Notes: generated by a model not told the origin, from the sequence alone. Counted from the stretch's first letter, positions 12,986-25,100 are shown. The stretch is DNA of 64,000 nt from Archilochus colubris (GCA_023079485.1 CM041083.1:140505052-140569051), one strand, 5' to 3'. Program-made: numbers and translations.

Positions 12986-13062
12986 GGGATGGGATGGGAT
13001 GGGATGGGATGGGATGGGATGGGATGGGATGGGATGGGATGGGATGGGATGGGATGGGATGG
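12986..13062 (+). repeat. (GGGAT)n pentanucleotide array, about 15 copies
   Basis: There are fifteen uninterrupted GGGAT units (12986-13060) followed by GG. The + strand carries the GGG runs, so the intronic transcript carries them too; GGG runs separated by two bases can form G-quadruplexes. The open frames on both strands here (up to 211 codons) are by-products of the repeat, which has no stop codon in several frames. Confidence 0.95.
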
Positions 13063-15124
13063 CAAGCATCCCCTTGGATTAGTTGGGTGAAATGTAAGCA
13101 CCCTTGTGGTATCGATGGGAGATGTGGACACATTCCGGCTGTTGAGGGATCATGGGGGCCAATCCCCACCTCAGACTGCACAGCTCTGCATCTGAGCATC
13201 CCATCACAGCCTCTGCCCTCTCTCTGCCTTGGTTCTGAAAAATGTGGTTTGGTCCCTCTTTCCTTCACAAAACTGCCAATTCCCATGCACAGGTTAAAAA
13301 AAAAAAAAAAAGAAAAGAAACAACAGAGTACAAATGCTGTGCCTGTCTCTGTCATCCACTTTCTGCCTTGGAGCAGTAACACAGAGCACACAGAGCTGGC
13401 ATGGGGCTGCCACTACCCCACCATTCCAAGGAAAGAAGGCATGCAGGATGAAAGCATTCCAGCAGAAAACCAAAGCAAGAAGCTGAATGCCTTGAAAACA
13501 ATGAAATAACTAGCAATATTTCAGAGTTGGTGGCATCCTGGCCTCCCACGTGTCCACAACTCATTTGCTTTCCTCAGAGGTTTTCCAACCATGAATTCAC
13601 AGCAAGTCTTAAACCACCAAGAGGCAATAGAGATTATTCACTGGGATTCAAGTATCTTGAGTGCCAATGCAATAGTTTTATGGAGACAGATTTTGAACTT
13701 TCCTGTGAAAACAAGCTTTAATCAAATTTCATTGGCCACATTTCTTTTTTTTTTTTTTTGGCCACACAGGTACTAGTATTTTTCCACACTTATCTCTATA
13801 GTTATGCATAATATGTGGGTTAAGACATCTAGCATCAATGCAAAAATATTTCTGTAAGCTCTGTTAGAAGAATTACATAAACTAAATTAAATTCCAGTTT
13901 CTGACAAACATCAGTACTGCAGGAAAAGTACATTTCAGCAGACAATAGATATCTGCAGCATGTTTCTGTTTTTATGATGTAACTCGAGGGCATAACCAAG
14001 TTATAGCAAAGGGATATTTATCTTATTTTGTAAATTTTTGTGGTTTTGTTTTTTTTTTTCATCCTGCAGTAGCCATTACAAGTAGCATTCACAAGCCGTT
14101 AACTTTTCTTTTGCCAAATGGTAAAGCCACCTTAAAGTCAGTCTGGGTTGTTATTTTTCTGACTGAATGTCTCAAGCATGTAGTAATTCCCTTCAGACTG
14201 AGTCAAGACATAGAGTCAGTGCTGTTTGTTGAATGCCTGAAAAAAAAAATGCTCTCTTTATGCCCTCTGGAGAAAAGATCAGTCTCAGGAATTCAGAGGG
14301 TATACCACACAAAAGTTGCTTTACAGATACTACAGTTGCAGGCTACCTGTAGTCAATTAATACAGGGTGTCAAGGAGTCAACCTTTTTTAAACCAATACA
14401 TTATAAAGGCAGAACTCAATCTGTTGTTTTGCATTTTGCATATATTTTGTTCGGTTCATATTCACTGATATAGTCTTAACTGATGTATTTAAGACTACAG
14501 AAGCTAAAATATTAATCTTCACTCACAGTTCACTGTATTCAGCACTCTAGAAGCAGACTGGCATCTGGCTTCATCACCAGACACCCCAGGGACAGAAAAA
14601 GTAATTTAATGTGAGTCCATGGCCAACTTATTTTGCAATAAAGTAGATTTCCTGCACTGTAGTTTTTAGTCCCAATTCATGATCAGTTCAGAACTGGAAT
14701 ACTTTAAAATTGAACTAGCTGGCTTTTTTTTATGACTTCAGAGATCTTTATTCCCTCCTGTACAAAATTATGTTACTCCTCATATCTTAAGTTTTGAAAC
14801 AGAAGAAGGGGGGAGGTCAGGGAAGCAGATCCTTACCAACATGATGGTGCCTGCTGTGGCAAGGGAAATGCATAAGCTAGACTTTGATCAGGACATAAAA
14901 GAGAGAACTGATTTTTCCAACTTCTTAAATTTTTCTGGACAGCTTTTGTATCTAAGCCAGATACTCCTGGTCGGCAGGCTTAGATGCAACCTGGCCAAGA
15001 GATGCAGATGGCCAGGAGGGAAAGTGGCACAGAGAAGGTAGGCAAGGTGATGGCCTTGCAGGCTTGGGATGGGTTTCCATTCACCAGCCACGAAAAAGCC
15101 AGATGTATGCCAACTACCCACCAC

Positions 15125-15822
15125 AGATGTCTGTCTAACTTTTCTTAAAATCATTCCATTATGTTAATTCCACAACTTCCCTTAGCAATGTATTCCTGTC
15201 CTTTCATATTCCTAGGGCCAGAAAATCCCCTGTTATCCCTCTTTGATCATTTATGGTTACAAGTGAATCTTGCTTCTTTGTGCCCTGCTCCAGATGACCA
15301 GCTGATTAGCTTTCTCCTGGCAGGCTTACATATATTAGAGAACTAATAATGTGCTCAGACCTCTAGAATTCTCTTCTTTCAAAATCACTAAGCCTGGTGA
15401 TTCACAGGTAATGCTTTCTAGGCTTCTGATTATACTTCCAGCTCTCTGAGCAGTCTTCAGCTTGCTGAGGTTTTAAAGACCTGTGTCCCAGAGTGGAGTT
15501 TTGCTGAGACATTATTAGAGCCAATTAGGATGGAATAAACACTTTCCATGGTTTACATATGTTTGTTTATATGTTTCCAGATGAGATACACCTTTTTCAC
15601 AGCATCATCTTGATTTAGGCCCAGTTTATAATACATAATCTTATGGCCCTTTTTGCAGAGCTGCTGGCTGGCCAGTCACTCCTCATTTTGCATCTGTGCA
15701 TTTAATTTCTCCCTCCTAACAGCAGCATGTCATGCTTGTCTTCACAGATTTCACCATGGTGATTTGAGATCATTTCTCCATTTTAGGAAAATTGTTCTGA
15801 ATTCTTACCCTGTTTATGCTTC
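15125..15822 (-). mobile_element. Ancient CR1 LINE copy, part 1 (interrupted by LTR)
   Basis: A degenerate minus-strand CR1. Recognisable blocks in + orientation are 'ttaattccacaacttccctt' (15165), the 'cagagctgctggctggccag' block (about 15656) and 'tgtgcatttaatttctccct' (about 15696), ending with 'ttgttctgaattctta'. They follow the order found in old sauropsid CR1 families known from turtles and crocodilians. The reading frame is destroyed. The copy continues after the LTR at 16400. Confidence 0.65.
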
Positions 15823-16399
15823 TGTTGGGAGTTAACCCTGGCAGGCAGCTTAGCCTTACACAGCCACTCACTCCCTGCCACGCTGGGAAGGGGGAGAGAA
15901 TTGTAAGGGTAAAAAGTGAGAAAACTAATGGATTGTGATACAGACACTTTATTACCTGAAACAAAACCTGCACATGCAAGCAAGGCAAAATAAGGAATTT
16001 ATTCACTACTTCCATCTGCAGGCAAGTGTTCAGCTATCTCCAGGAAAGCCAGGCTCCTTCATGTGTAATGGCTACTTGGGAGACAAGCAGCATCACTCTG
16101 AATGTCCACACTTCCTCCTTCTTCCCCCACCTTTTATTGCTCAGCATGATGTTGGATGGTGTGGGATATCCCTCTGGTCAGCTGAGGTCAGATGTCCCAT
16201 CCCAGATGTCTCCTTCCCAACTTCTAGTGCACCCCCAGCCTACTTGCTAGTGGGGCAGCATGAAAAACTAGAAAGACCTTGGTGTTGTGTAAGCACTGCT
16301 TGGAGTGCATCATGCCCATGTGTGGTCACAAATCCAGAACACAGCACCACATGAGCTCCTGTGAAGAAAATTAACTCCATCCATGCTAAAATCAGTAGA
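15823..16399 (-). mobile_element. Solo LTR of an avian endogenous retrovirus (ERVL-like), nested in CR1
   Basis: This is a 577-bp element in minus orientation, starting TGTTGGG in + coordinates. It carries blocks typical of widespread bird LTRs: 'gaatttattcactacttcc' (15995), 'gttcagctatctccaggaaa' (16028), 'agcctacttgctagtgggg' (16239) and 'gaaaattaactccatcc' (16367). On the minus strand there is an AATAAA polyadenylation signal (TTTATT at 15948-15953) and a weak TATA-like AATAAAAG (about 16132-16140). It is flanked by near-identical 5-mers, gcttc (15818-15822) and ccttc (16400-16404), consistent with a 5-bp target duplication with one change. There is no internal viral sequence beside it, so it is a solo LTR and codes for no protein. 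Confidence 0.75.
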
Positions 16400-16565
16400 C
16401 CTTCCAATTGCTTGCAGATTTAATCAGCTCAGTGCCCACTGCTGGTTTTAGAAATGCACTCTCTAGCTCTCTAGCAAATAATTAATCAAAATATCTACTA
16501 GCACTGGGACTGATTCAAGCCCTTTTGGTAACTACTTGCAATGTGCTCTTGGTTTGACAGAAAAT
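16400..16565 (-). mobile_element. Ancient CR1 LINE copy, part 2 (continuation after LTR)
   Basis: The sequence resumes the older CR1 directly after the LTR ('aattgcttgcagatttaat', then 'gaaatgcactctctagctct' and 'gcactgggactgattcaagc'). These blocks follow 'gttctgaattctta' in the same family. The end is uncertain because similarity fades near 16565. Confidence 0.55.
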
Positions 16566-16856
16566 CATCTGGAAAGCTTTGCAATGCAAGTAGTAGGGTC
16601 TGGTTAGCTGCAGTTTGAATTTTTGCATGAATGCTGCTGAGTTAAAAAGAGGGGGAGTGCAAGAGTGGAAGGGACCCCTCCAACACACTCATTGCTATCC
16701 TAGCAGGAAGAGTCTGAAAGAATGAACTTGTGCAAAATATTCTTCATATTGCCTGCACTGTTGTGGGAAGATTGTCAGATACAGCAAAGTAATCATAGCC
16801 TGAATAGAAGTCATGATTGCTTAACTAATGGATTACTGATTCTGTTATCTTTATAG

Positions 16857-17021
16857 GCAGAGACATTCCAATCAACCATGATCAAATTGAAGATGAGACA
16901 ATTCGAAGTCAGTGTTTACCCCCACTGTTTTGCTAAAATGAAAATGAAAAAGGCTGTCAGTCTATACAGGCCATCAGCTGATCAACCACTGCAGTCAAGG
17001 GGAAATTTTCTTGCACTGTAA
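16857..17021 (+). other. Exon-like segment inside the large intron (candidate alternative terminal exon)
   Basis: A plausible acceptor (TTATCTTTATAG ending at 16856) has a branch-point-like ACTAAT about 30 bases upstream (16824-16829). From 16857, 54 codons are open in phase 0 before TAA at 17019-17021, beginning AETFQSTMIKLKMRQFEV. Phase 0 matches the exon that ends at 5424. I do not recognise the peptide, no polyadenylation signal is seen soon after, and an open run of this length can arise by chance in intron DNA. It is listed as a testable candidate only. Confidence 0.15.
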
Positions 17022-17502
17022 TCTGACTTGTGTAAAGGGGTTTTCATCTTCATCTGTGGTAGACAGGCTCAGAAATGGACTATTATGACAAAGCAATCAT
17101 TTCTGCTCCAGTGCAGTAGTGATTTTATCTTGATATAGTTTCCATTATTTCCAGATATGAGGTGTATGTAGCCAACATCTTCACAGAAGCATTTAGAGCT
17201 TGTGTGTTAAAATTGACCATTTCTTGCTGTTTGTTGGCAGGATCCACCTTTTATTTCAGATCACACCATCTATTTCTGCATCAGTCATCTAGCTGGCAGA
17301 GTAAAGAGGTGTATGTGTTGTCATTGAGAATTATTTTTGCAGTAGTCATATGTGAATGCACCAGCAAGATATCACTGCCTCATTCTGTAGCATGCTCCAG
17401 ACAAATCTAATTGTGTCCAGAGAGCTCTTGAGGTTACAGATATGGCTGTGTGTGTAACCTGTGTGAAATGCTGCTCACTGGCCTCACCACTGACATTATA
17501 TT

Positions 17503-17998
17503 ATTCTGGGCCCCTCAGTTTAGGAAGGATATTGAGGTCCTGGAGCAGGTCCAAAGGAGGGCAACCAGGCTGGTGAAGGGACTCAAGCACAGACCCTATG
17601 AGGAGAGGCTGAGGGAGCTGGGGGTGTTCAGCCTGGAGAAGAGGAGGCTCAGGGGAGACCTCATCACTCTCTACAACTCCCTGAAAGGAGGTTGGAGCCA
17701 GGGGGGTTGGGCTCTTTTCCCAGGCAACTCTCAGCAAGACAAGAGGGCATGGTCTCAAGTTGTGCCGGGAGGTTTAGGTTGGATATTAGAAAGAATTTCT
17801 TTGAGAGGGTGATCAGGCATTGGAATGGGCTGCCCAGGGAAGTAGTGGATTCTCCATCCCTGGAGATATTTAAAAAGAGACTGGATGTGGCACTCAGTGC
17901 CATGGTCTGGGAACTGCAGCAGTAGTGGATCAAGGGTTGGACTTGATGATCTCTGAAGTCCCTTCCAACCCAGCCAATTCTATGATTCTATGATTCTG
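17503..17998 (+). mobile_element. CR1 LINE 3' fragment with ORF2 C-terminus
   Basis: A 5'-truncated CR1 in gene orientation. The translated remnant shows the conserved reverse-transcriptase C-terminal region ([31 protein letters not shown], then after a frame change [20 protein letters not shown]). It ends in the 3' UTR with ATTCTATG-type octamers. Two frames are needed, so it is inactive. It is closely similar to the copies at 20158 and 58787. Confidence 0.95.
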
Positions 17999-20157
17999 TC
18001 CTGCTACCAGCTTTGGCATGAGGCATCTCCTCAGACATCTCAGGTTATCCAAATCAGCTTAAGCCTGACATTTGAGCTAAAATGTTTTGCCTCACAGTTG
18101 GGCTAGGATGAGGAAATGGAGAACATCGGCTGAGGTAGCCCTCGTGACAGTAATTAGTTAAATCAGTGCAACTGAATTTCATTTAATTATATGGTCACAC
18201 CTGAGGTTAAATATCAAGGAAAAAGAAGTGGATAAACTAGACAAAAGTAGGGAAAATAGAATGGATTGCAATGTGAAACTAAGGTAAGTGCACAAGGAGA
18301 AAAACCCACATTGCTATTGTTTACCCTTTACTACTTACACCCTAGTTGTTACCTTTAGTTAACTTGATTTTTCATTGCTGATCCTTCTTGCTCATCTCTT
18401 TAATTTAAGAAAGGGAAAATTTATACTCTTAAAAATTTGACTTTAGTATAAGATTATTGCGAATGGGGTGGGTTTTTAAAGCAAATTGTGTTTAATGGTT
18501 CCATTTTTATTTTGAAGTAACAAAAACACAAAACCAGGAAATAAGATTAAATCAAATTTTTGCTGAAAAGTGGATGCTTGTCTTATAAAGGCTGCCTGGG
18601 CTTGAGCAGCTTCTAGCAAGCCTTTTGCTATTGCAAAGCCTAATAGTAATTACAACCCAAGTGTGACATTTGGAAAGCCACAGTGCCTTGGTCACCTTAT
18701 CAAAGAAGCTGTCATTTACATGCCTGAGCATTCCTCTCACTCTGACAGCCACTTACTTTGCAATCCTTGAAAATGATTCTGTGATTCTTTCTTCATTTTT
18801 AAAAGACCATACATGATCAATTGATCCCTCTAAGAGAAAATTACTTCAGCCACCTCAGTGTGTCCCAGGAGTAATTCTCAGGGCATTGCTTGGAACACAC
18901 AGTTGGACTGCAAGTGACTGTAGCACAGCTGGAGTGGGGGTTGCAGAAACCTCAGCTGCTTTTCCTGCAGAGTTTATGCACTGTAATAATTGCCCACACC
19001 TCAGTGCACTGTCCCTCACAGCTCTGTCCCTGTGCTCTGCTGCTGGGTGGGATGGGGCCTGTGATGCCCATGGATGCAGAGCACCTGGGGCTCCCTGCAC
19101 GCCCAGGGGAGCTGAGGGGCTGAGCTTCCCCTTACTCCCAGAAAAGAGGCCATCGTCTAGAGTGCATTGATATTTCTCTTCTTGATGCTAATGAAGTGTC
19201 ACTTGCCTTGATTGAGACACACTTTTGTGAGGAAGCAGGGGCAAGACCTGATTTTTTTAATGTGTGAAATCCATTTGGAATAATTTTTGGATGCTTAGAG
19301 TGAATGCTGTGGGAGCTGCCTAAACTGGTTGGAAGTCTTCAGAGAAAGAGACGTTTTCATGCTCACAGTTTTAATAGTGTCAGGGAGATGCTTCTACAGT
19401 GTCAGACCATCTGAGAACCACTAGGGCCTCTCTCATTCCTGCCCATAACCCGGTCCAGGCTATCCCACTGGCAGTATGAAGCCCAGCTAATTTTCAGAAA
19501 TCTGTTCCCTGAGCAAGAGGAGCTTCTGCTTTTGTCACCTCCAGCCCCAGCCCATGCTGATGTCAGTCCCAATTCTTTGCTGTCAGTCTCAACTGACTCC
19601 TTAGCCTCTAGATCAATGCATCTTTTATGAACTGATGAATTGTTTGTAGGAATTATTTCACTGTAATGTGTTCCAGTGTCTAGTACACACAAATTCTGGC
19701 AATTTTTCATTGTCCACAGACAGCTCTTTTTCTCTTCCATGGGGAACTGCTTTTGAGAGAAGAATATATCTCCTGTGATGCCTGAATTTTCCACAAGCAA
19801 TCTTCCCTCTGAGTGCAGGACAGCCCAGAACTGTTTGGTTTGTTGGAAGTGCTGAAATTACAGCCTGAGGTGGCACAGCTGCTGGAACAATATCAACCAA
19901 GAGGGAATAGATACATCAACACTAAGGGACAAGATGACCTCCACTAATCCAAACCTTTTACCCACGTGTTTCTGTTTTCCATAAAAATACAAGTCTCACT
20001 TGCCTATCATTTAATAAGATTACAGAGGAGACCAAGCAATTTAAACTGTTTGCTTCTGAAATGAAATACACCCCTTGTGAATGGGAAGACCCAGAGCTAT
20101 CTACGTGTAAGGCAAGAGGGTGTCAAAGCACATCCTGACTTCTGTCATTGATTCTTA

Positions 20158-20675
20158 CTGTGTCCAGTTCTGGGCCCCTCAGTTTAAGAAGGATGTAGAG
20201 GTCCTGGAACAGGTCCAAAGGAGGGCAACCAGGCTGGTGAAGGGACTCGAGCACAGGCCCTATGAGGACAGGCTGAGAGAGCTGGGGGTGTTCAGCCTGA
20301 AGAAGAGGAGGCTCAGGGGAGACCTCATTGCTGTCTACAACTACCTGAAAGGAGGCTGTAGCGAGGTGGGAACTGGACTCTTTTCACAGACGACCTTCAA
20401 CAAGACAAGAGGACACAGTCTTAAGTTGTGCCAGGGGAGGTTTAGGTTAGATATTAGAAAGAATTTCTTCACGGAGAGGGTGATTAGGCTATGGAATGGA
20501 CTGCCCGGGGAGGTGGTAGATTCTCCGTCCCTGGAGACATTTAAAAAGACTGGATGTGGCACTCAGTGCCATGGTCTAGCAACTGCTCCGGTGGGTCAAG
20601 GGTTGGACTAGATGATCTCTGAGGTCCCTTCCAACCCGGCTAATTCTATGATTCTATGATTCTATGATTCTATGA
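20158..20675 (+). mobile_element. CR1 LINE 3' fragment, best preserved copy
   Basis: A 5'-truncated CR1 whose ORF2 C-terminal region is open from about 20158 to 20549 in one frame ([19 protein letters not shown] … [20 protein letters not shown] … PSLETFKK). A frame shift follows before the natural end. The 3' end has four perfect ATTCTATG octamers (20643-20674), more than the other copies here. The good preservation and intact tail suggest it is among the youngest insertions in the window. Confidence 0.95.
20643..20674 (+). repeat. CR1 terminal octamer array (ATTCTATG)x4
   Basis: Four exact head-to-tail ATTCTATG units form the 3' terminus of the CR1 copy. CR1 elements end in such short direct repeats instead of a poly(A) tail. 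Confidence 0.95.
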
Positions 20676-21699
20676 GAAGTATTCAATGAGTGACCTTGCT
20701 CTACCTTTCTGCAAAATGTGAGAGTTGCTCCCCAGGACAGATAAATCTTTTTCACTTCGTTATGAGAGACAAGTAGTAGCAAGCTAGCAAGTCAGTCTAG
20801 ATCATCTGATTAAGAACTAATTCTAAGCAGTTTCTCCAATAGTTAATGTATTTATACATCCTTTTCTGATTTCAAAATCCTGTGCTGTCAGTGAAGCTGT
20901 GATAGATTCTCCTCTAGTTTGAATAAAAGAACTGAAAGTTTCAGAAGGATGCTCATTCTCTGTCCAGCTGTTTTCTTGAATTCTCCTCAAAGTACAGTCA
21001 GTCTACCACAGTTGCCTGAATCATCTAGTCAAACTTGATTTATATTAAAACAAAGCTTTAGCATTTTCTGGGCTTCAGTTTAGGATAAGTCTTTGAGACA
21101 CAGTGTAGCATTATGTAGAAGACTCCCATGGTAGCTCCAAGCAAGCCCTTGGTAAGTAAAAAGGCAGCGGAGTGCCAGATTAGGAAGCAATAGGACCTTT
21201 CCAGCCCCATCACCAGTACTTTTGTGAAGGGTGAGTTGGTTTTTTTTGTGCAGAATGAGCACTGCAGCCTCGATCTGCAATGTTTTGCACAGCATCAGCG
21301 GGGCTGAGGAATCCAAAAAGCAGTTGCAGGACTGTGAAAGTGCTCTGGGGTTGCAGTTCCCAACCATTTGGGTCTCTTCCTTGGCTGACACTGCATCCTG
21401 CCGCCTGCCTTTTGCCCTCTCTCAGACCCCTGCAGCTGAGGAAGTCTCTGAACAGCTGATTTCCCAAAGCTGGGAAGGCACAGGGGAGGGCTCATTCCTG
21501 GCTTTGTCCTGTTTCCTATGCTCTCACCCAAACAGCTCATTTTTTTTTTTTATCATAGCAGTCATTCTCACTGATTTAATGATCTCTTTGTAGCCAGGTG
21601 GAGTCACCTTTGGGTATGCTCTAAGTGCTGTTTCATTTACCTGTTGGGACTTCCTGAAGCAGAGGTTGGCTCCATACCATTATTTTAATAGCCCTTGCT

Positions 21700-22165
21700 A
21701 GATCTGTTCTCTGTTAATTTGCCTAAACCCCTTTGAACCCATTCCTACTTTGGCTTCTACAATACTGTGTGCAGCAAGTCTCCACTTAATTATGTGTTGT
21801 GTGAAGAAGTGCTTCCTATTTTTTACTTTTGAACACTTGCCTAATAATCTCCTTAGTTTTCCCCTAATTCCTGTATTGTGGGAAATAACCAGTCTGTTCC
21901 CAAGTTGCCTCCTCTGTGCAGGCAGGGATTTTGTAGGCAGGGATTTCCTGTCAGTTGTCTGCTTTCCAAGCAAGCATCTCCAAGGTATAGGAGTTGTTCC
22001 ACACCTCTCATGGTCTTCTCTGCTCTTCTCTGTGATATATCCTATTCCAAGTGAAAAAGAACACATAGTTCAGGAAGGCAGGCATGGTAGGGCTTCCTAC
22101 AGCTTTGTTTTCTTCAATTCATTTTTACCTCTTTCTCTAGACCTTTTGTAACAATTCCCAATCTT
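21700..22165 (-). mobile_element. Ancient CR1 LINE copy
   Basis: A degenerate minus-strand CR1 with blocks such as 'gtgaagaagtgcttcctatt' (21801), 'tcctgtattgtgggaaataa' (21870), 'ccacacctctcatggtcttc' (21999) and 'ccttttgtaacaattcccaa' (22142), in the order seen in older sauropsid CR1 families. It contains a small tandem duplication (gcagggatttt / gcagggatttc, about 21923-21949). No coding capacity remains. Confidence 0.65.
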
Positions 22166-22167
22166 CC

Positions 22168-22188
22168 TTTTTTTTTTTTTTTTTTTTT
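22168..22188 (+). repeat. T21 homopolymer
   Basis: Twenty-one consecutive T bases directly follow the old CR1 copy. The tract could be a microsatellite grown from a T-rich junction. No retrocopied gene was recognised beside it. Confidence 0.9.
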
Positions 22189-25100
22189 CCTTATTGACAC
22201 TGCTGAGCATCAGGGTTGAGGAATGATTCCTTTTCTTTTCCTTTTCTGTGTGAAAATAGGCAGTTTAGAGTAAAGAATAGTATGGGAATACTTGGGATTT
22301 TTATTCCGAAAGCATGCACTGAATTTGCTTTTTGGGCAGTTTCACAATGGGCACTAACTTTTACTGAGTAGGGAGCTTTATTACCTTGCTTTGCACTGGA
22401 ATTCCCAATTCCTATTTAATGTGGGGGTAGAATTAAATGCCTAGAAAAGGCAATTCACAAAATCTGACAAGCAGAAAAGTTCTCTAAGCCAGCAGGAGAT
22501 ACTGATAAAAGAAGGGTGGCTTAAGTCTTCTTTTTTCACTCTGAAGAAGTTACCTGCTTCCACTTCCATCTCTGCAGGGCACCAAGGCTTCTTTCCAGAA
22601 AAAAAGGATGAGGGTTTCTTATATGACTGAGCAGGAACTCTTCTTCTTGCTTGGGCACCCCACTCTTGAAACACTTATATGGAACTCTTTGAATTTTCTG
22701 CTGAAATGAGATGGAAGCCCACATTCCCCAAGCAAAGTGTGTGTGCTTTATGCTCCTCTGTATGGGCTGGGGGGTGGGGCAGGAGATTGAACCAGAGAGG
22801 GGAAGATTGCTGTGCTTTGTGCTGAAGTTCCCCTGTTTGTTGTAGAACAATCAAACACTGGGATTTCTGAGTGAAGAAGTGTGCTGAATGTCAAATGTCT
22901 GCAAGGGCATCATGTCTGCTCCTCCTGCTCCCTTCTTTTGTGTCCAAAGAGGTCACTTGCACTTCAAGGGAAGACTTGGACTAAAATCAGGATTGAAACA
23001 CATCCATCTGAACTTAGTTCTAGAGATAGTGGCTGCTTGGAAATGGAAATATTGCCAGAGGCTTCATGAAAGCTAAGGTTTCATCACCTTTTTGGTGTTA
23101 TCCTTGCATTTTGCTTTATCATTACATAGTTCTGAGTTACTTTATCTCAACAGTAGTCTTCTGTTCTCTGGTGCTCTGCTTCAGCTTTTCCCACTAAAAA
23201 ATATCACTGAAAAATGTTAATGGGACGTGAGGTAAGTGGTGTATTTTAATAACTTGCCATCCTTTTCACATATCCCCTACATAGCAGACCAAAAAAAATG
23301 ATGAAATACAAAAATATCCATCTATCAGCTTTTCTCTTCATCAAACACAGGGAAAAAAATAATTGTCACAGTTCATCTGTCCCTCACTCACCATTAATTT
23401 TGTTAGTTCCTTTTACTTTCTGCCTGCTTCAAATTCAGCAGCCTTCAGGAAGCTCACCAATAAGTGAGACTCTCTTCCTCTTCAGTTCTTGTGTTGTTTT
23501 TTTCTTTTGTTTGAGCTAGCCTTTAACTTCCATCCAGTGTTTGAAAGAGCTAATATTCCATCTAAATTGAATATTCAAATAGATTTTTAGATTCCTTCTT
23601 TATCTCCTTTAGTAGTCCCTAGAGTCTTGCATATGGCTCAGTTCAAAAAAAGCAGATGATGAAGTGCCTGTGAGCTTTGCTGTACTGGGACCTAAACACT
23701 AATTTCTTCTTCTCAGTTTTGCTTTCAAAACATTTAAATTCCCAATGAAGTCTAGCTGTGGGACATTTTACAAAGTTCCTCCTGGTTTAAATACTAGCTA
23801 TCTCCAAATTAGTGACCATAAGTCTAATATGATTGTGTTACTGTCACTGGACTGAAAGACTAAGGATATTATGATCCTAAAATCCTTTTTGTCCTTGGCA
23901 TGTAACTTGTATATTGGGCTTATAATACTAGAATTCTGGCCAGAAGCAGTTGTCTTCATTCAAAACTGAATCTTTGGCAAGCATTTCAATACAAGACATG
24001 ATACAAAACCTAATCTTCCTCTAAAATCAGAAGTAATTGTGTAGTAAGTAATTACTGTTATCGTGTTCATTATGTCCAAACGCATCCCAGACCTAAAGTT
24101 TTCCTTTGAGATTCTTCTGGCTCGTTTTTTGTGCTTTTAAAATTATTTCAAAATCTCAAGTCAAATAATTTTACAGATTTTCAAAACCCGAATAGCTTTT
24201 TTCCTAAAAGATGTAATCCATAATACCACCTACTCTTTCAATGCAAGCATCAACCAGTAGCCAAGTTGGAATCAGAATAAAAATGCACTGTTCTCCAGAC
24301 ACTAACTTAAATTTGCTGAAACAAGTACTGACCAAGTTAAACAAGCAATAAAAGTGGTGGTTTGGGGATGCTGACTGATAGATGAGTTTCTCGTTTGTTC
24401 CGTAGGGCTCAGGGCAGCCTTTAAACAGTTTTGTTTCTCTTTTCTTTATTTTTAAATGAAACCTTCTTTCTCCCTCTGGCTCTCTTATCTGTCGACGTAA
24501 CCAGTGTTGGATGAGAAATTACCTCATTTCAATGGCTGGAGCCAGTTTTTCTATCAGCTACAGCCAGGTAGCTCATTTATTTAATGACCTGGGTAGGTAG
24601 GAAATTAAGTATTAGAAGCTGCAGATGAAGAAAACTAAATCAGAATTTTCTATTTACTAGGGTGTGGGGTTTTGGTTTTGGTTTTGTTTTAGTTTTTTTT
24701 TAAATCTGTGTAAATATAGCCAGTAGATATAATTGGTATTTGGATTATGGCATGATTATTGCTTTGCAGACAGGGGACTCTGTTATCACTCAGTCATCAA
24801 CAAAGTAGCTGCATTCTGTGCTCATCTCATCTCTGAAGCTGAAAGAAGAGCTAGTTATTATCTTCAAGTGGGTTTATTAATGAGGGGAAAAATCATCCCC
24901 AATTACTGTAAAGCAAAATATTTCAACATTTACATATCTGAGAGTTTAATTTTGATCTAGTCCTTTGTGAATTCTTAAGCTCAGATTGCATTCACTTTTC
25001 CAAATGTTCCCACAGTGAGATAGGGTTTGCTTGCACCTGTCCATGTGCTGGTTTCCCTAGGTGTATCCTACAGGGTCACAGAAATGCTGCCCATCCCATC

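Noticed and set aside
12986..13062. Possible CRISPR array
   Set aside because: It is a pure pentanucleotide microsatellite without spacers, in a bird intron.
12780..13509. Open frames of 203 and 211 codons on opposite strands
   Set aside because: Both are held open by the GGGAT array, which translates as repeating residues, and neither has a recognisable domain.
24661..24705. GGTTTT-like repeats resembling a telomere motif
   Set aside because: There are only about three imperfect units inside a T-rich tract. Vertebrate telomeres use TTAGGG.
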